From positions 228,228 through 292,227 of the forward strand of contig NZ_LILC01000019.1 in the NCBI RefSeq assembly GCF_001274935.1: a stretch of 64,000 bases of DNA, given 5' to 3'. Of this stretch, positions 26,767-35,895 are shown piece after piece. Every line of letters begins with the position of its first letter. The first letter of the stretch is position 1. The position numbers and the translations under genes were made by a program. This DNA comes from Priestia koreensis. GTDB lineage: Bacteria; Bacillota; Bacilli; Bacillales; Bacillaceae_H. The notes beneath the pieces were generated by a model. It was given only the letters and a program-made list of their open reading frames with translations. It made no database searches and had not been told where the DNA came from.

Positions 26767-27438
26767 ATGCTAACAATCATTTCGGCAGGAATCGCCCCAG
26801 GGTTAGCGCTTTTAAGTTATTTTTACTTGAAAGATGAGCTGGAAACCGAACCGATTACGATGGTGTTACGCACCTTCATATCTGGCGCCATTCTAGTATT
26901 GCCGATTATGTTTATTCAATATGTAGTGAAAGAGGAACACATTTTTCATTCAGCGCTTTTACAAGCATTTGTATCCTCAAGTCTCTTAGAAGAGTTTTTT
27001 AAATGGTTTATTTTATTTTTCACGATTTATCAGCACGTCGAATTTGATGAACACTACGATGGGATCGTGTACGGAGCAGCCGTTTCTCTTGGGTTTGCGA
27101 CCGTAGAAAATATTTTATACTTGTTTGCTAATGGCTTACATGACGCATTTGGACGGGCTATGCTTCCCGTGTCGAGTCACGCGCTTTTTGGTGTGATTAT
27201 GGGCTATTATCTTGGTCGAGGGAAGTTTGAGACAAAGGCCCAAAAGAGGCAAAAATGGATTGTGCTTTCACTTACGATTCCGATTTTTTTACACGGAGCA
27301 TACGACTATATTCTCATCGCCTTTACAAACTGGGTGTTAGTCATTATTCCGTTTATGTGTTATCTATGGTGGTTGGGCTTGCGTAAGGCGAAGCAAGCAA
27401 AGCAGCTCACTTTTAACAAAGCAAGTAAAGCATTATAA
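26767..27438 (+). CDS. prsW: Glutamic-type intramembrane protease PrsW
   Basis: Site-1 protease that in B. subtilis cleaves anti-sigma factor RsiW. 223 aa with several membrane helices and the family motif [11 protein letters not shown] (EExxK-type) near 76-86, plus later conserved His residues ([16 protein letters not shown]). It starts [23 protein letters not shown] as PrsW proteins do. Stands alone between the divergent ansA and sleB, ending in a strong terminator. Whether RsiW or another anti-sigma factor (for example RsiX) is its substrate here cannot be read from sequence. Confidence 0.92.
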   Translation: MLTIISAGIAPGLALLSYFYLKDELETEPITMVLRTFISGAILVLPIMFIQYVVKEEHIFHSALLQAFVSSSLLEEFFKWFILFFTIYQHVEFDEHYDGIVYGAAVSLGFATVENILYLFANGLHDAFGRAMLPVSSHALFGVIMGYYLGRGKFETKAQKRQKWIVLSLTIPIFLHGAYDYILIAFTNWVLVIIPFMCYLWWLGLRKAKQAKQLTFNKASKAL

Positions 27439-27463
27439 AAACATGAACGAGCGTTGGATTCAT

Positions 27464-27504
27464 AAAAAAGGTACAGGGATGAGGAGTATCCCTGTGCCTT
27501 TTTT
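27464..27504 (+). terminator. Terminator of prsW
   Basis: AAAAGGTACAGGGAT and ATCCCTGTGCCTTTTTT arms around GAGGAGT. Confidence 0.9.
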
Positions 27505-27597
27505 ATCTGGAGAAATTTATTAAGTTACTGTATAAAATGTCACCCTTTACAGAAAATACTCCTATCGTGAGATTGGCATCATGTAGGAGGTTATAAT

Positions 27598-28494
27598 ATG
27601 CGATCGTTTCAACGAGTACGCAAATGGATGTTAGTTGGTGGCTTAATGGTGATGACAGCACTATTTTCTATTTTACCCACTGGAAACGAAGCTCGTGCTT
27701 TTTCAAATCAGGTAATCCAGCACGGCGCCGTTGGGGATGATGTAATTGAATTGCAGTCTCGTCTTCAGTATGTCGGTTTTTACAACGGAAAGATTGACGG
27801 AGTGTTTGGGTGGAGTACGTACTGGGCTCTTCGTAACTTTCAATATGAATTTGGTATGAAAGTAGATGGACTTGGTGGATTAAAAACCCGACAAAAGCTC
27901 GTAAGCGTTACGCAATATCAAGAACAATATGTAAAAAAGGAAATGCACAAAGGGAAAAAGTTTAAGTATTACGGGCAATCCGGAAAAGGTGGCCAAAATG
28001 CGTCGTCCAAAGGAAGTAGCTCGGGTAACAATGCAGGAAATGCTAACAGCGGCAAACAACAGGCGAATAATAATCAAGGCGGAGGAAAAAAAGAAGCTCC
28101 GAAGCAAAAACAAAGCGCTGTTAACGTTCCTAGTGGATTTACACAAAATGATATTAAGTTAATCTCAAATGCTGTGTACGGAGAGTCACGGGGTGAGCCA
28201 TATGTAGGTCAAGTAGCAGTGGCAGCCGTTATTTTAAACCGAATGGACAGCGCCAACTTCCCTGATACCGTAGCAGGGGTTATTTTTGAGCCCGGTGCGT
28301 TTACCGCAGTAGCGGATGGCCAGATTTGGCTTGAACCGAACCAACAGGCTGAAAAAGCCGTTATTGATGCAATTAACGGCTGGGATCCAACAGGTGATGC
28401 ACTGTACTATTTCAACCCAAATACGGCAACTAGCGCATGGATTTGGTCTCGACCACAAATTAAGCAAATCGGGAAACATATTTTCTGTAAATAA
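27598..28494 (+). CDS. sleB: Spore cortex-lytic enzyme SleB
   Basis: Lytic transglycosylase that degrades muramic-delta-lactam cortex during germination. 298 aa: signal peptide (about 1-35), peptidoglycan-binding repeat (about 42-100; GDDVIELQSRLQYVGFYNGK), a Gly/Ser/Asn/Lys-rich low-complexity linker (about 118-175) and the SleB hydrolase domain (about 178-298; AVYGESRGEPYVGQVAVAAV with the catalytic Glu). AGGAGG ribosome site. ypeB follows after 8 nt. Forespore sigma-G expression is known in B. subtilis; no convincing sigma-G promoter was found. Confidence 0.95.
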   Translation: MRSFQRVRKWMLVGGLMVMTALFSILPTGNEARAFSNQVIQHGAVGDDVIELQSRLQYVGFYNGKIDGVFGWSTYWALRNFQYEFGMKVDGLGGLKTRQKLVSVTQYQEQYVKKEMHKGKKFKYYGQSGKGGQNASSKGSSSGNNAGNANSGKQQANNNQGGGKKEAPKQKQSAVNVPSGFTQNDIKLISNAVYGESRGEPYVGQVAVAAVILNRMDSANFPDTVAGVIFEPGAFTAVADGQIWLEPNQQAEKAVIDAINGWDPTGDALYYFNPNTATSAWIWSRPQIKQIGKHIFCK

Positions 28495-28502
28495 AGGGGT
28501 GA

Positions 28503-29855
28503 ATGAATTTGATACGTAATATTCTAATTGTTATTCTAGCCGTTGGGGTCATTGGAGTTGGATACTGGGGATATACAGAGCATCAGCAAAAAACCGCTGT
28601 ATTAATGCAGGCAGAAAATAATTATCAGCGTGCTTTTCATGATTTAACGTACGAAATGGATTTGCTAAACAACAAAATTGGGAATACGCTCGCAATGAGT
28701 TCTAAGGAAAGTTTGTCTCCTGCTTTAGCTGAGGTATGGCGTTTGACATCTGAAGCGCAGGAAAACGTAGGGCAGCTTCCTCTTGCGCTGTTACCATTTA
28801 ATAAAACAGAAGATTTTCTCGCAAACGTTGGAAACTTTAGTTACCGAGCAGCGGTTCGTGATTTAAGTAAAGAGCCGCTATCAAACGATGAATATAAAAC
28901 ATTAAAATCATTGTATAAAACGTCTACAGATATCCAAAATGAATTACGTCATGTTCAAAAGCTGGTCCTTAGCGAAAATTTACGCTGGATGGACGTAGAG
29001 CTCGCGCTTGCTACGAACGAAAAGACGGAAGATAACACGATTGTGGATGGATTAAAAACGGTTGAAAAAAGCATGGAAGGCTATGATGAATCAGATTTTG
29101 GTCCAAGTTTTGTAACCGTCTCACAGCAAAATCAAGACTTTTCTCAGCTCAAAGGAAAGAAAATTAGCAAGGAACAAGCGAAACAAGTGGCCCGTTCGTT
29201 TTTAACGTTAAAGGGAAATGAAAAAATTACGGTCACTGAAAGTGGAAAAGAATCAAAATATGATGCCTACAGTTTAACAATTAAAGATCCTGATACGAAA
29301 AATGAAATCTACATGGATGTTACAAAAAAAGGCGGGTATCCCATTTGGATTCTTTCAACAGAGGATAGCAAAAAAACGAATATCAGCCTGAATCAGGCCA
29401 TGGAGAAGTCAAACAAATTTTTAAAGAAACAGCGATTTGTTAGTCTCGTAATGGCTGAAAGCACCCAGTATGATAACACAGGAGTATTCACATACGTAGA
29501 AGAGCAGGACGGCGTGTGGATTTATCCGGATGCGGTGAAAATGAAGGTATCTCTAGAGAATGGAAACATCGTCGGATTCTCAGCTAAAGAATTTTTACTT
29601 ACGCATCGCCTTCGTAAAATACCAAAGCCAGAGTTGACGAAGCAAGAGGCCGTCAAGAAGATAAATGAGAATGTAAAAATAATGGAAGATCGTCTAGCGA
29701 TCATAAACAACGACCTTAATGAGGAAGTACTTTGCTATGAATTTTTAGGAACGATTAATGACGATACGTACCGAATTTTCGTCAATGCAAAAACAGGGCG
29801 GGAAGAAAAAGTAGACAAATTAAAGAACCCTGAAGCGCTGTACGATCGATCATAA
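28503..29855 (+). CDS. ypeB: Germination protein YpeB
   Basis: Spore inner-membrane protein needed to assemble and stabilise SleB. 450 aa with an N-terminal membrane anchor (about 4-22), a helical domain (about 35-190) and three PepSY-type modules (starting near KISKEQAKQVARSFL, SLNQAMEKSNKFL and ELTKQEAVKKINEN). The AAAGGGG ribosome site overlaps the sleB stop region, so both are made from one message. Length and order match the family. Confidence 0.95.
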   Translation: MNLIRNILIVILAVGVIGVGYWGYTEHQQKTAVLMQAENNYQRAFHDLTYEMDLLNNKIGNTLAMSSKESLSPALAEVWRLTSEAQENVGQLPLALLPFNKTEDFLANVGNFSYRAAVRDLSKEPLSNDEYKTLKSLYKTSTDIQNELRHVQKLVLSENLRWMDVELALATNEKTEDNTIVDGLKTVEKSMEGYDESDFGPSFVTVSQQNQDFSQLKGKKISKEQAKQVARSFLTLKGNEKITVTESGKESKYDAYSLTIKDPDTKNEIYMDVTKKGGYPIWILSTEDSKKTNISLNQAMEKSNKFLKKQRFVSLVMAESTQYDNTGVFTYVEEQDGVWIYPDAVKMKVSLENGNIVGFSAKEFLLTHRLRKIPKPELTKQEAVKKINENVKIMEDRLAIINNDLNEEVLCYEFLGTINDDTYRIFVNAKTGREEKVDKLKNPEALYDRS

Positions 29856-29861
29856 CAAGAG

Positions 29862-29899
29862 ATAAGACCTACTGAAATGAATGTAGGTCTTATTTTTTT
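29862..29899 (+). terminator. Terminator of sleB-ypeB
   Basis: AAGACCTAC and GTAGGTCTT arms, T-run of seven. Confidence 0.9.
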
Positions 29900-29987
29900 A
29901 GTTATAAATACCTATTTGTGTAGCGGAAAAAAGAAAAAATAGTGTAAAATGGGTATATATAGGCGATCATCACGAGGAGTTGGAGAA

Positions 29988-30641
29988 ATGATTCAAGTTG
30001 GAATGACGCTTACTTTAGAGGATACGGCTTCAATTGATCGAGCTGTGTACAAATGTAAGGTAGCAGATTTAGAAAATGGATACGTATACATTAGCTATCC
30101 TATTAACGAAGCAACGGACAAAACTGTCTTTTTAGTTAATCAAACAAACCTTCGTATTACCTTCTTAGGAAGAGATAACAACGTTTATGCTTTTAATAGT
30201 TCGGTCATTGGGCGTGCGGTTCGAAATATTCCTGTTATTAAGCTAGTGCTCCCAGAGTCACTTAAACGGGTGCAACGACGTCAATTTGTACGTGTGCCGG
30301 TATCTCTTTCTGTTCAATTTTTCTCGACGAAAAATGAATTTTTACCGTTTCAAACAAAAATGCTTGATATCAGTGCGGGGGGATTTGCAGCGCTTTTAAA
30401 GGATCAAGTGAATCTTCAAAAGCACCATCAAATCATCGTGTCTTTTGATATACCTGATAGAGAAGGAAGGATCCTTACGCTTACGCTTCCGGCGACAATC
30501 ATTCGAATCAGCGCAAAGACAGATCGTGAACCTGCTCGCGTGTCACTGCTATTTGCAAATATTTTATCGGAAGATCGAGAAAACATTATTCGGTACGTTT
30601 TCAAAAGGCAGCTAGAATTAAAGAACAAAGGAATTACCTAA
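29988..30641 (+). CDS. ypfA: PilZ-domain c-di-GMP receptor YpfA
   Basis: 217-aa flagellar-brake-type protein: N-terminal YcgR-like barrel (about 1-95) and C-terminal PilZ domain (about 97-210). The c-di-GMP signature is intact: RRQFVRVP (RxxxR) and DISAGGFAAL (DxSxxG). In B. subtilis YpfA/DgrA slows motility when c-di-GMP rises. The ATG at 29988 after GAGGAG is chosen over the upstream in-frame ATG at 29949, which lacks a site and would add an unrelated tail. Followed by ypfB. Confidence 0.92.
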   Translation: MIQVGMTLTLEDTASIDRAVYKCKVADLENGYVYISYPINEATDKTVFLVNQTNLRITFLGRDNNVYAFNSSVIGRAVRNIPVIKLVLPESLKRVQRRQFVRVPVSLSVQFFSTKNEFLPFQTKMLDISAGGFAALLKDQVNLQKHHQIIVSFDIPDREGRILTLTLPATIIRISAKTDREPARVSLLFANILSEDRENIIRYVFKRQLELKNKGIT

Positions 30642-30725
30642 AGGTATAAGGACACACATTCTGGTTCATTCTGATAAGTAAAGTAGTCTTGTTTTGAATA
30701 CTTTATGTAAGGGAGAATGAGTGTG

Positions 30726-30902
30726 ATGAAAAGAGTCGAACAAATTTTGCTCAAGCTGGTTATCATTCAGTTTCTATTTTTACTTGTAGCCCAATCAATC
30801 CTTCTGTTCAGCGATTACAGCAGCTATTTTTCAAAGGTTATCCAATATGAAGGAGTCACGAAGAATAATTTCACTAAAATTGTGGAAACATTCGACCAGT
30901 AA
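30726..30902 (+). CDS. ypfB: YpfB-like small membrane protein
   Basis: 58-aa protein with one membrane helix (about residues 8-30; LVIIQFLFLLVAQSILLF) and a short polar C-terminus. Position between ypfA and cmk matches ypfB (DUF5359-type). ATG 30726 is well spaced from AAGGGAG; the ATG at 30717 is too close to it. Function unknown. Confidence 0.75.
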   Translation: MKRVEQILLKLVIIQFLFLLVAQSILLFSDYSSYFSKVIQYEGVTKNNFTKIVETFDQ

Positions 30903-30940
30903 ATAAACTTATGCTAAAATAAAACACAATAAAAGCGAGG

Positions 30941-30971
30941 AAAGTGCAGGGAAATGGACCTGCTCTTTTTT
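30941..30971 (+). terminator. Terminator of ypfB
   Basis: AAGTGCAGG and CCTGCTCTT arms (one mismatch) with a 7-nt loop and T-run. Confidence 0.75.
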
Positions 30972-31023
30972 GCGTCATCCTTTATTTCAACAGCGATGAG
31001 ATGAGGATAGAAGGAGGACTCTT

Positions 31024-31695
31024 ATGAAGAAAACGATTTCGATTGCTATTGACGGGCCCGCAGCAGCAGGGAAAAGTACAGTAGCCAAAATTATAGCGGA
31101 AAAAATGTCATATATTTATGTCGATACAGGTGCAATGTACCGAGCGTTAACATATAAAGCCCAAACAAATGGTGTACATTTAGAAGATGAAACAGCATTA
31201 CTTGACGTGTTAAAACAAACAACCATTCAATTAGAGCAAACAGAAGCTGGACAAGCCGTTTTATTAGATGGTAAAGATGTAACAAGAGAAGTTCGTTCTT
31301 CTGAAGTGACGAATTCTGTTTCAATTACTGCCAAGCACCGAAAAGTGCGTGAAGAAATGGTGGCTAGACAGCAACAAATGGGCAACCAAGGTGGTGTTGT
31401 TATGGATGGTCGTGACATTGGTACACATGTTTTACCAAATGCAGAAGTAAAGATCTTTTTGCTTGCTTCAGTAGAAGAACGTGCAAAAAGACGATATGAA
31501 GAAAATCTTTCAAAAGGATTTCCGGCAGATTTAGAGAAGTTAAAAGAGGAGATCGCTCAAAGAGACAAGCTGGATTCTGAACGTGAAGTATCACCGTTGA
31601 AAAAAGCAGATGACGCAGTGGAGATTGATACCACGTCTTTGGATATTTTAGGGGTAGTAGATAAAATTATGACAGTTATTAATGAAAGGTCTTGA
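31024..31695 (+). CDS. cmk: Cytidylate kinase
   Basis: Phosphorylates CMP and dCMP with ATP. 223 aa: P-loop [10 protein letters not shown] (residues about 9-18), [12 protein letters not shown] substrate region, [14 protein letters not shown] (GRDIGT motif) and the lid [17 protein letters not shown] ribosome site. It heads a cmk-plsC-ypfD-fni gene order shared with B. subtilis; its stop overlaps the alternative start of plsC. Confidence 0.96.
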   Translation: MKKTISIAIDGPAAAGKSTVAKIIAEKMSYIYVDTGAMYRALTYKAQTNGVHLEDETALLDVLKQTTIQLEQTEAGQAVLLDGKDVTREVRSSEVTNSVSITAKHRKVREEMVARQQQMGNQGGVVMDGRDIGTHVLPNAEVKIFLLASVEERAKRRYEENLSKGFPADLEKLKEEIAQRDKLDSEREVSPLKKADDAVEIDTTSLDILGVVDKIMTVINERS

Positions 31696-31700
31696 AAGAA

Positions 31701-32282
31701 ATGAGCTTTTATACGTTTGCACGTTCAGCAGTAAAAGGGATTTTGTCCCCCGTCTACCGATTTGAAGTGGTCGGAGCAGAGAACGTTCCATCAGAGGGTG
31801 GAGTAATCGTCTGTAGCAACCATATTGATAATCTTGATCCGCCGGCTGTGGGAATTACGTGTCCCCGTCCGGTGTCGTTTATGGCAAAAGAAGAGCTGTT
31901 TAAATTGCCTTTACTAAAAAGCATCCTTCCTAAACTAGAAGCTTTTCCTGTTCGAAGAGGGATGAGTGACCGAGAAGCACTCCGCAAAGGTCTTGGGATT
32001 TTAAAAGAAGGTAAAGTGTTGGGTCTTTTTCCGGAGGGTACGAGAAGTAAAGACGGAAAATTAGGAAAAGGTTTAGCGGGCGTAGGTTTTTTTGCCCTTC
32101 GTTCAGAAGGAGCGGTCGTCCCGTGTGCCGTAATTGGCCCTTATCGCAAGTTTAAAAAGGTGCAAGTGGTGTACGGTGAACCGATTGATTTGACAACTTA
32201 TAAGCAGGAGCGTGCTTCAGCTGAAGTGGTAACAGATGTGATTATGAGTAAAATTGCCGAATTAATAGACAAACACCAGTAA
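31701..32282 (+). CDS. plsC: 1-acyl-sn-glycerol-3-phosphate acyltransferase
   Basis: Transfers an acyl group to lysophosphatidic acid in phospholipid synthesis. About 193 aa, with acyltransferase motif NHIDNLD (HxxxxD), the downstream MAKEELFK and FPEGTRS motifs, and a hydrophobic N-terminal segment. ATG 31701 is preferred; an in-frame TTG at 31692 overlaps the cmk stop but sits only 2 nt from the GAAAGG. Neighbour of cmk and ypfD as in related genomes. Confidence 0.92.
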   Translation: MSFYTFARSAVKGILSPVYRFEVVGAENVPSEGGVIVCSNHIDNLDPPAVGITCPRPVSFMAKEELFKLPLLKSILPKLEAFPVRRGMSDREALRKGLGILKEGKVLGLFPEGTRSKDGKLGKGLAGVGFFALRSEGAVVPCAVIGPYRKFKKVQVVYGEPIDLTTYKQERASAEVVTDVIMSKIAELIDKHQ

Positions 32283-32457
32283 AGAGATGCTTATTTCTTG
32301 ACAAAAAGGGTACTTTTATTAGAAGTTAGTTACAAAGAAGATTTTTACATTGAACTCCGATGCTACACAACTAAGGCATGTTCTCAATATTAAGCATACA
32401 TGTTTTATATTCAGAAAATACATATTTACTAGGTGGGTAATAAAGGAGGAAATAAAA

Positions 32458-33597
32458 ATGACGGAAGATATGAATAACGTAGAGGTAAACAACTTACAGA
32501 TCGGTGACGTTGTCAAAGCAACGGTCACAAAAATCGAAGAAAAACAAGTACTAGTTGAGGTAGAGAACAGTAAGTTAGACGGAATCGTACCAATTAGTGA
32601 GCTTTCAAGCCTGCACGTCGAAAAAGCGGGTGACGCAATCGAAGAAGGCGCTAGTTTTCAAGCAAAAGTAACAAAAGTTGAAGACGAGTTGTTAGTTCTA
32701 TCGAAACGTGCAGTTGATGCAGAACTTGCTTGGGAAGATCTTGAAGCAAAGCTTGACTCAGGCGAAGTATTTGAAGCTGAAGTGAAGGAAGTTGTTAAAG
32801 GCGGACTAGTTGTTGATATTGGAGTAAGAGGTTTTATTCCTGCGTCATTAGTAGAAACGTACTTTGTGGACGACTTTGAAGAGTACAAAGGTCAGACACT
32901 TTCAGTAAAAGTGGTTGAACTTGATCGAGAAAAAAATCGTGTGATCCTTTCTCACCGTGCGGTTGTGGAAGCAGAGCAGCTGAATAAAAAAGAGGCTCGC
33001 TTAACGTCCTTACAGCAAGGCGAAGTTGTAGAAGGAACGGTGCAACGTCTAACAAGCTTCGGGGCTTTTGTTGATATTGGTGGTCTTGACGGACTTGTTC
33101 ATATTTCACAGCTTTCTCATCAGCACGTAGACAGTCCGTCTGAAGTGGTTGAAGAAGGCCAAAAGGTAAATGTGAAAATTTTATCGGTTGATAAGGACAA
33201 TGGCCGCGTGTCTCTATCAATTAAGGATACGCTTGAAGGTCCTTGGGATCATATCGGTGAGAAAGTTCAGGCCGGTGATGTCATTGAGGGAACGGTACAA
33301 CGACTTGTTTCATTTGGGGCATTTGTTGAAATCGCACCTGGCGTTGAAGGACTTGTGCATATCTCTCACATTTCGAACAAGCATATCGGTACTCCTCATG
33401 AAGTGTTATCAGAAGGAGATACTGTTAAAGTAAAAGTTCTCGAAGTGAATGTAGCAGATAAACGCCTATCGCTCAGCATCCGCGAATTAGAAGAAGCACA
33501 AGAACGTCAAGACTACAAAGAGTATGCGCCTACCGAAGAGACAAGAGGTTTCCAGTTAGGTGATATGATTGGCGATCAGTTAAAAAAATTGAAGTAA
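32458..33597 (+). CDS. ypfD: S1-domain protein, ribosomal protein S1 homologue (YpfD)
   Basis: 379-aa RNA-binding protein with four S1 modules beginning near residues 15, 101, 187 and 272; the last two are the most canonical (GTVQRLTSFGAFVDIG and GTVQRLVSFGAFVEIA). Shorter than the six-domain S1 of E. coli, as usual in Bacillaceae. The ATG at 32458 directly follows AAAGGAGG; the longer upstream frame to 32350 is intergenic. The role in translation is less essential than in Gram-negatives. Confidence 0.93.
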   Translation: MTEDMNNVEVNNLQIGDVVKATVTKIEEKQVLVEVENSKLDGIVPISELSSLHVEKAGDAIEEGASFQAKVTKVEDELLVLSKRAVDAELAWEDLEAKLDSGEVFEAEVKEVVKGGLVVDIGVRGFIPASLVETYFVDDFEEYKGQTLSVKVVELDREKNRVILSHRAVVEAEQLNKKEARLTSLQQGEVVEGTVQRLTSFGAFVDIGGLDGLVHISQLSHQHVDSPSEVVEEGQKVNVKILSVDKDNGRVSLSIKDTLEGPWDHIGEKVQAGDVIEGTVQRLVSFGAFVEIAPGVEGLVHISHISNKHIGTPHEVLSEGDTVKVKVLEVNVADKRLSLSIRELEEAQERQDYKEYAPTEETRGFQLGDMIGDQLKKLK

Positions 33598-33609
33598 TGG
33601 TGATGCCTC

Positions 33610-34662
33610 GTGAATAGAGAAAAACGTAAAATTGATCACATCCATCACGCCATCCATACGGGTCAGCATCGTCTGCATGGGTTCGAAGATGTGCGGTTCG
33701 TGCACAACAGCCTGCCCGATACAAATGTCGACGGAACTCAGATAGAAACAAAAATCGGCGAACTTACGTTAAGTTCGCCGATTTTCATCAATGCGATGAC
33801 AGGTGGCGGAGGTAAAGAAACAGAACATATTAATCACGCGCTCGCTGAAATAGCAAATGAGTGCGGATTAGCTTTAGCGGTAGGATCGCAAATGTCTGCG
33901 ATTAAAAATAAAGAAGAAGAGTCTACGTACCGAATTGTAAGGAAAAGACATCCTCAGGGGAAGATCTTTGCAAACTTAGGAAGTGAAGCAACGGTCGATC
34001 AGGCAAAAAAAGCGGTGGACATGCTTGAAGCTGATGCGATGCAAGTACATTTGAATATTATTCAAGAGCTTGTGATGCCTGAAGGAGATCGTCATTTTTC
34101 AGGAGCTCTTCGCCGTATTGAGGCACTTGTAAAGGAACTAGAGGTGCCCGTTATCGTTAAAGAAGTTGGTTACGGAATGACGAGGGAAACGGTGAAGAAG
34201 TTAGACGAAATTGGCGTACCGATTGTTGATGTAGGTGGCTACGGTGGAACAAACTTCTCGCGGATCGAAAACAAGCGAAGAACCAGGGAACTCTCATTCT
34301 TTGACGAGTGGGGAATTACAACCGTAACGTCTCTCGCTGAAGTGACATCCTCTGCTTCTCGCCTTTCTGTTATTGGTTCAGGAGGCATTCAAACGTCATT
34401 AGATGTGGCGAAATCGATTGCCTTAGGAGCTTCAGCAACGGGAATGGCAGGTTATTTTCTGAAGGTGCTAGTAGATGAAGGACAAGAAGCTGTAATAGAA
34501 GAAGTCGAGCATTTGCATAAAGAATTGAAGATGATCATGACGGCAGTTGGAGCAACGTCTGTTGAGGAGCTAAAGCATGCTCCGATCGTTCTTTCAGGTG
34601 ATTCATATCATTGGTTAAATCAAAGAGGAGTTGATACCACCTCTTTTGCGCGTCGTTCATAA
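33610..34662 (+). CDS. fni: Type II isopentenyl-diphosphate delta-isomerase
   Basis: FMN- and NADPH-dependent interconversion of IPP and DMAPP, feeding menaquinone and undecaprenyl chain synthesis. 350 aa: start RKIDHIHHAI, FMN loop NAMTGGGGKETEHIN, VGSQMSAIKN, and SGGIQTSLDVAKSIALGA near the C-terminus. GTG start at 33610, 12 nt after the ypfD stop. Ends in a compact bidirectional terminator shared with the minus-strand ypzI gene. Confidence 0.95.
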   Translation: MNREKRKIDHIHHAIHTGQHRLHGFEDVRFVHNSLPDTNVDGTQIETKIGELTLSSPIFINAMTGGGGKETEHINHALAEIANECGLALAVGSQMSAIKNKEEESTYRIVRKRHPQGKIFANLGSEATVDQAKKAVDMLEADAMQVHLNIIQELVMPEGDRHFSGALRRIEALVKELEVPVIVKEVGYGMTRETVKKLDEIGVPIVDVGGYGGTNFSRIENKRRTRELSFFDEWGITTVTSLAEVTSSASRLSVIGSGGIQTSLDVAKSIALGASATGMAGYFLKVLVDEGQEAVIEEVEHLHKELKMIMTAVGATSVEELKHAPIVLSGDSYHWLNQRGVDTTSFARRS

Positions 34663-34691
34663 AAAAACGCCCCTTTCCGGGGCGTTTTTTT
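34661..34691. terminator. Bidirectional terminator fni / ypzI
   Basis: AACGCCCC and GGGGCGTT arms with a 5-nt loop, A-run on the left and T-run on the right; works for fni (+) and the convergent small gene (-). Confidence 0.92.
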
Positions 34692-34821
34692 AACGGTTTA
34701 TTTTTCTCGCTTCTTCAGGCGTATCAAGGCTCGTTGCGCCCGGATAGTCAATACTTTGATCGCGATCAGATTCTACACGTTTGGATTGTTTCAGCTTCTT
34801 TTCTTGGCGGTCTTTTCCCAT
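34690..34821 (-). CDS. ypzI: YpzI-family small protein
   Basis: 43-aa highly charged protein on the minus strand, MGKDRQEKKLKQSKRVESDR then DQSIDYPGATSLDTPEEARK. Start at 34821 after GAGGAGGT. It matches what I remember of the YpzI family, which occurs near fni/yphA in Bacillus. No membrane segment; predicted largely disordered. Function unknown. Too short for standard gene calls but has a near-perfect ribosome site and a terminator. Confidence 0.85.
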   Translation of the reverse strand: MGKDRQEKKLKQSKRVESDRDQSIDYPGATSLDTPEEARKINR

Positions 34822-34950
34822 CGTTCTACCTCCTCAATGATCCATTAAGTGAACGTTTCTATTTTTTACATTCCGTGCTCTTTTATGTGTGAAATCGATT
34901 AAGTTCCAAAAAATTGATACATAATGAAAGGATAAGGAAGGAAGTGTAAA

Positions 34951-35553
34951 ATGGAAGGGATTTTCTTTTATTGGTTTTCATGGATTGGGTGGACGATTCT
35001 GACCTTTTTTAAAGAAAAGGGAAGAGAGCGACTCATTTATGTATATATTCTCTTACTTAGCATCATCAGTTCTACGATCAAAGTAGAAGCAGGCCCTTTT
35101 TTAGTCAGCGGAACGCTTGTCATTTTACTCATCAGTTGCTACAGTCGCCTTACATACTACGATCGTGCTCTTAAGGTCCGAATGGGCATTATAACCGTCA
35201 TTCTTTCATTAGCGTACACAAGTTATTTATTATTTGAAATGTATGATCCCGTCTGGTTTTTTCTCGATCGTCGCTTTGTGCTCGCTTTGCTGCTTGTATA
35301 TGTGACCTGTATACTTTTAAAAGAATTTGAACATCGGTTAATTGGGCTTGTGGTTGGGGCAGGTCAGGGAGATTTTTTGTACAGCTATGTTCTATCACCC
35401 TATACCAATTACCAAGTAGGAGCACTGTCTTTTTTAGACATTGCGGCAAACGCAGTAGTGATGGTTCTCATTTGGCAGGGGATTTCTTATGGAGTCGAGT
35501 ATATTAACCGCTATACGCGCAGTCAGGCTCGCCAAAGTGTTTCGAATAAATAA
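34951..35553 (+). CDS. yphA: YphA-like membrane protein
   Basis: 200-aa protein, mostly hydrophobic, with about five to six membrane helices (about 3-20, 30-45, 52-68, 78-95, 108-125, 160-180) and a short basic C-terminal tail. Matches YphA by topology and position between fni and der. GAAGGAAG ribosome site. No catalytic motif visible; function unknown. Confidence 0.85.
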   Translation: MEGIFFYWFSWIGWTILTFFKEKGRERLIYVYILLLSIISSTIKVEAGPFLVSGTLVILLISCYSRLTYYDRALKVRMGIITVILSLAYTSYLLFEMYDPVWFFLDRRFVLALLLVYVTCILLKEFEHRLIGLVVGAGQGDFLYSYVLSPYTNYQVGALSFLDIAANAVVMVLIWQGISYGVEYINRYTRSQARQSVSNK

Positions 35554-35620
35554 GATCAATGTCAAAGATCATATTGTTGAATAGGTTATTTTTTGATAGA
35601 ATGTTTAAGTTAGGCTGGGG

Positions 35621-35674
35621 GGCGACTCAAAAAGGGAGATAACCCATTTTGAAGTCGCCTCTATCGTTTTTTTT
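35621..35674 (+). terminator. Terminator of yphA
   Basis: GGCGACT..CAAAA..GGG pairs with CCC..TTTTG..AGTCGCC, a long hairpin, followed by a T-run of eight. Confidence 0.85.
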
Positions 35675-35678
35675 CAGG

Positions 35679-35895
35679 CCACATACTAGTTGAAAAGAAG
35701 CCGATGTGGTTGTCTCTTATGGAATGAGACAAGCTTCATGAGTAAATGAGGGTTTAGGTGAAAAAAGAACGAATATATGATGTAATAATGTAAATAATGA
35801 ACGGATTTTGTTCGTTAACGATGATAAATTGTAGAAAAACGCTTCTGTCTATGTGATCTGCACATAACAAGAAGTAGAAGAGAGGAAAATGTGTC
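35679..35895 (+). other. Structured leader upstream of der
   Basis: Two adjacent hairpins: CCACAT/ATGTGG (35679-35709) and TTGTCTC/GAGACAA (35710-35732), then AT-rich sequence without an obvious promoter or gene, and a small ATGTG/CACAT hairpin close to the der ribosome site. No known riboswitch class recognised. Confidence 0.4.

Noticed and set aside
27529..27560. Possible sigma-G promoter before sleB (TGTATA ... AATACT)
   Set aside because: The 20-bp spacer is too long for sigma-G, so no call was made.
32834..33220. 128-aa antisense frame across ypfD
   Set aside because: Mirrors the S1-domain coding sequence in another frame; no start signal.
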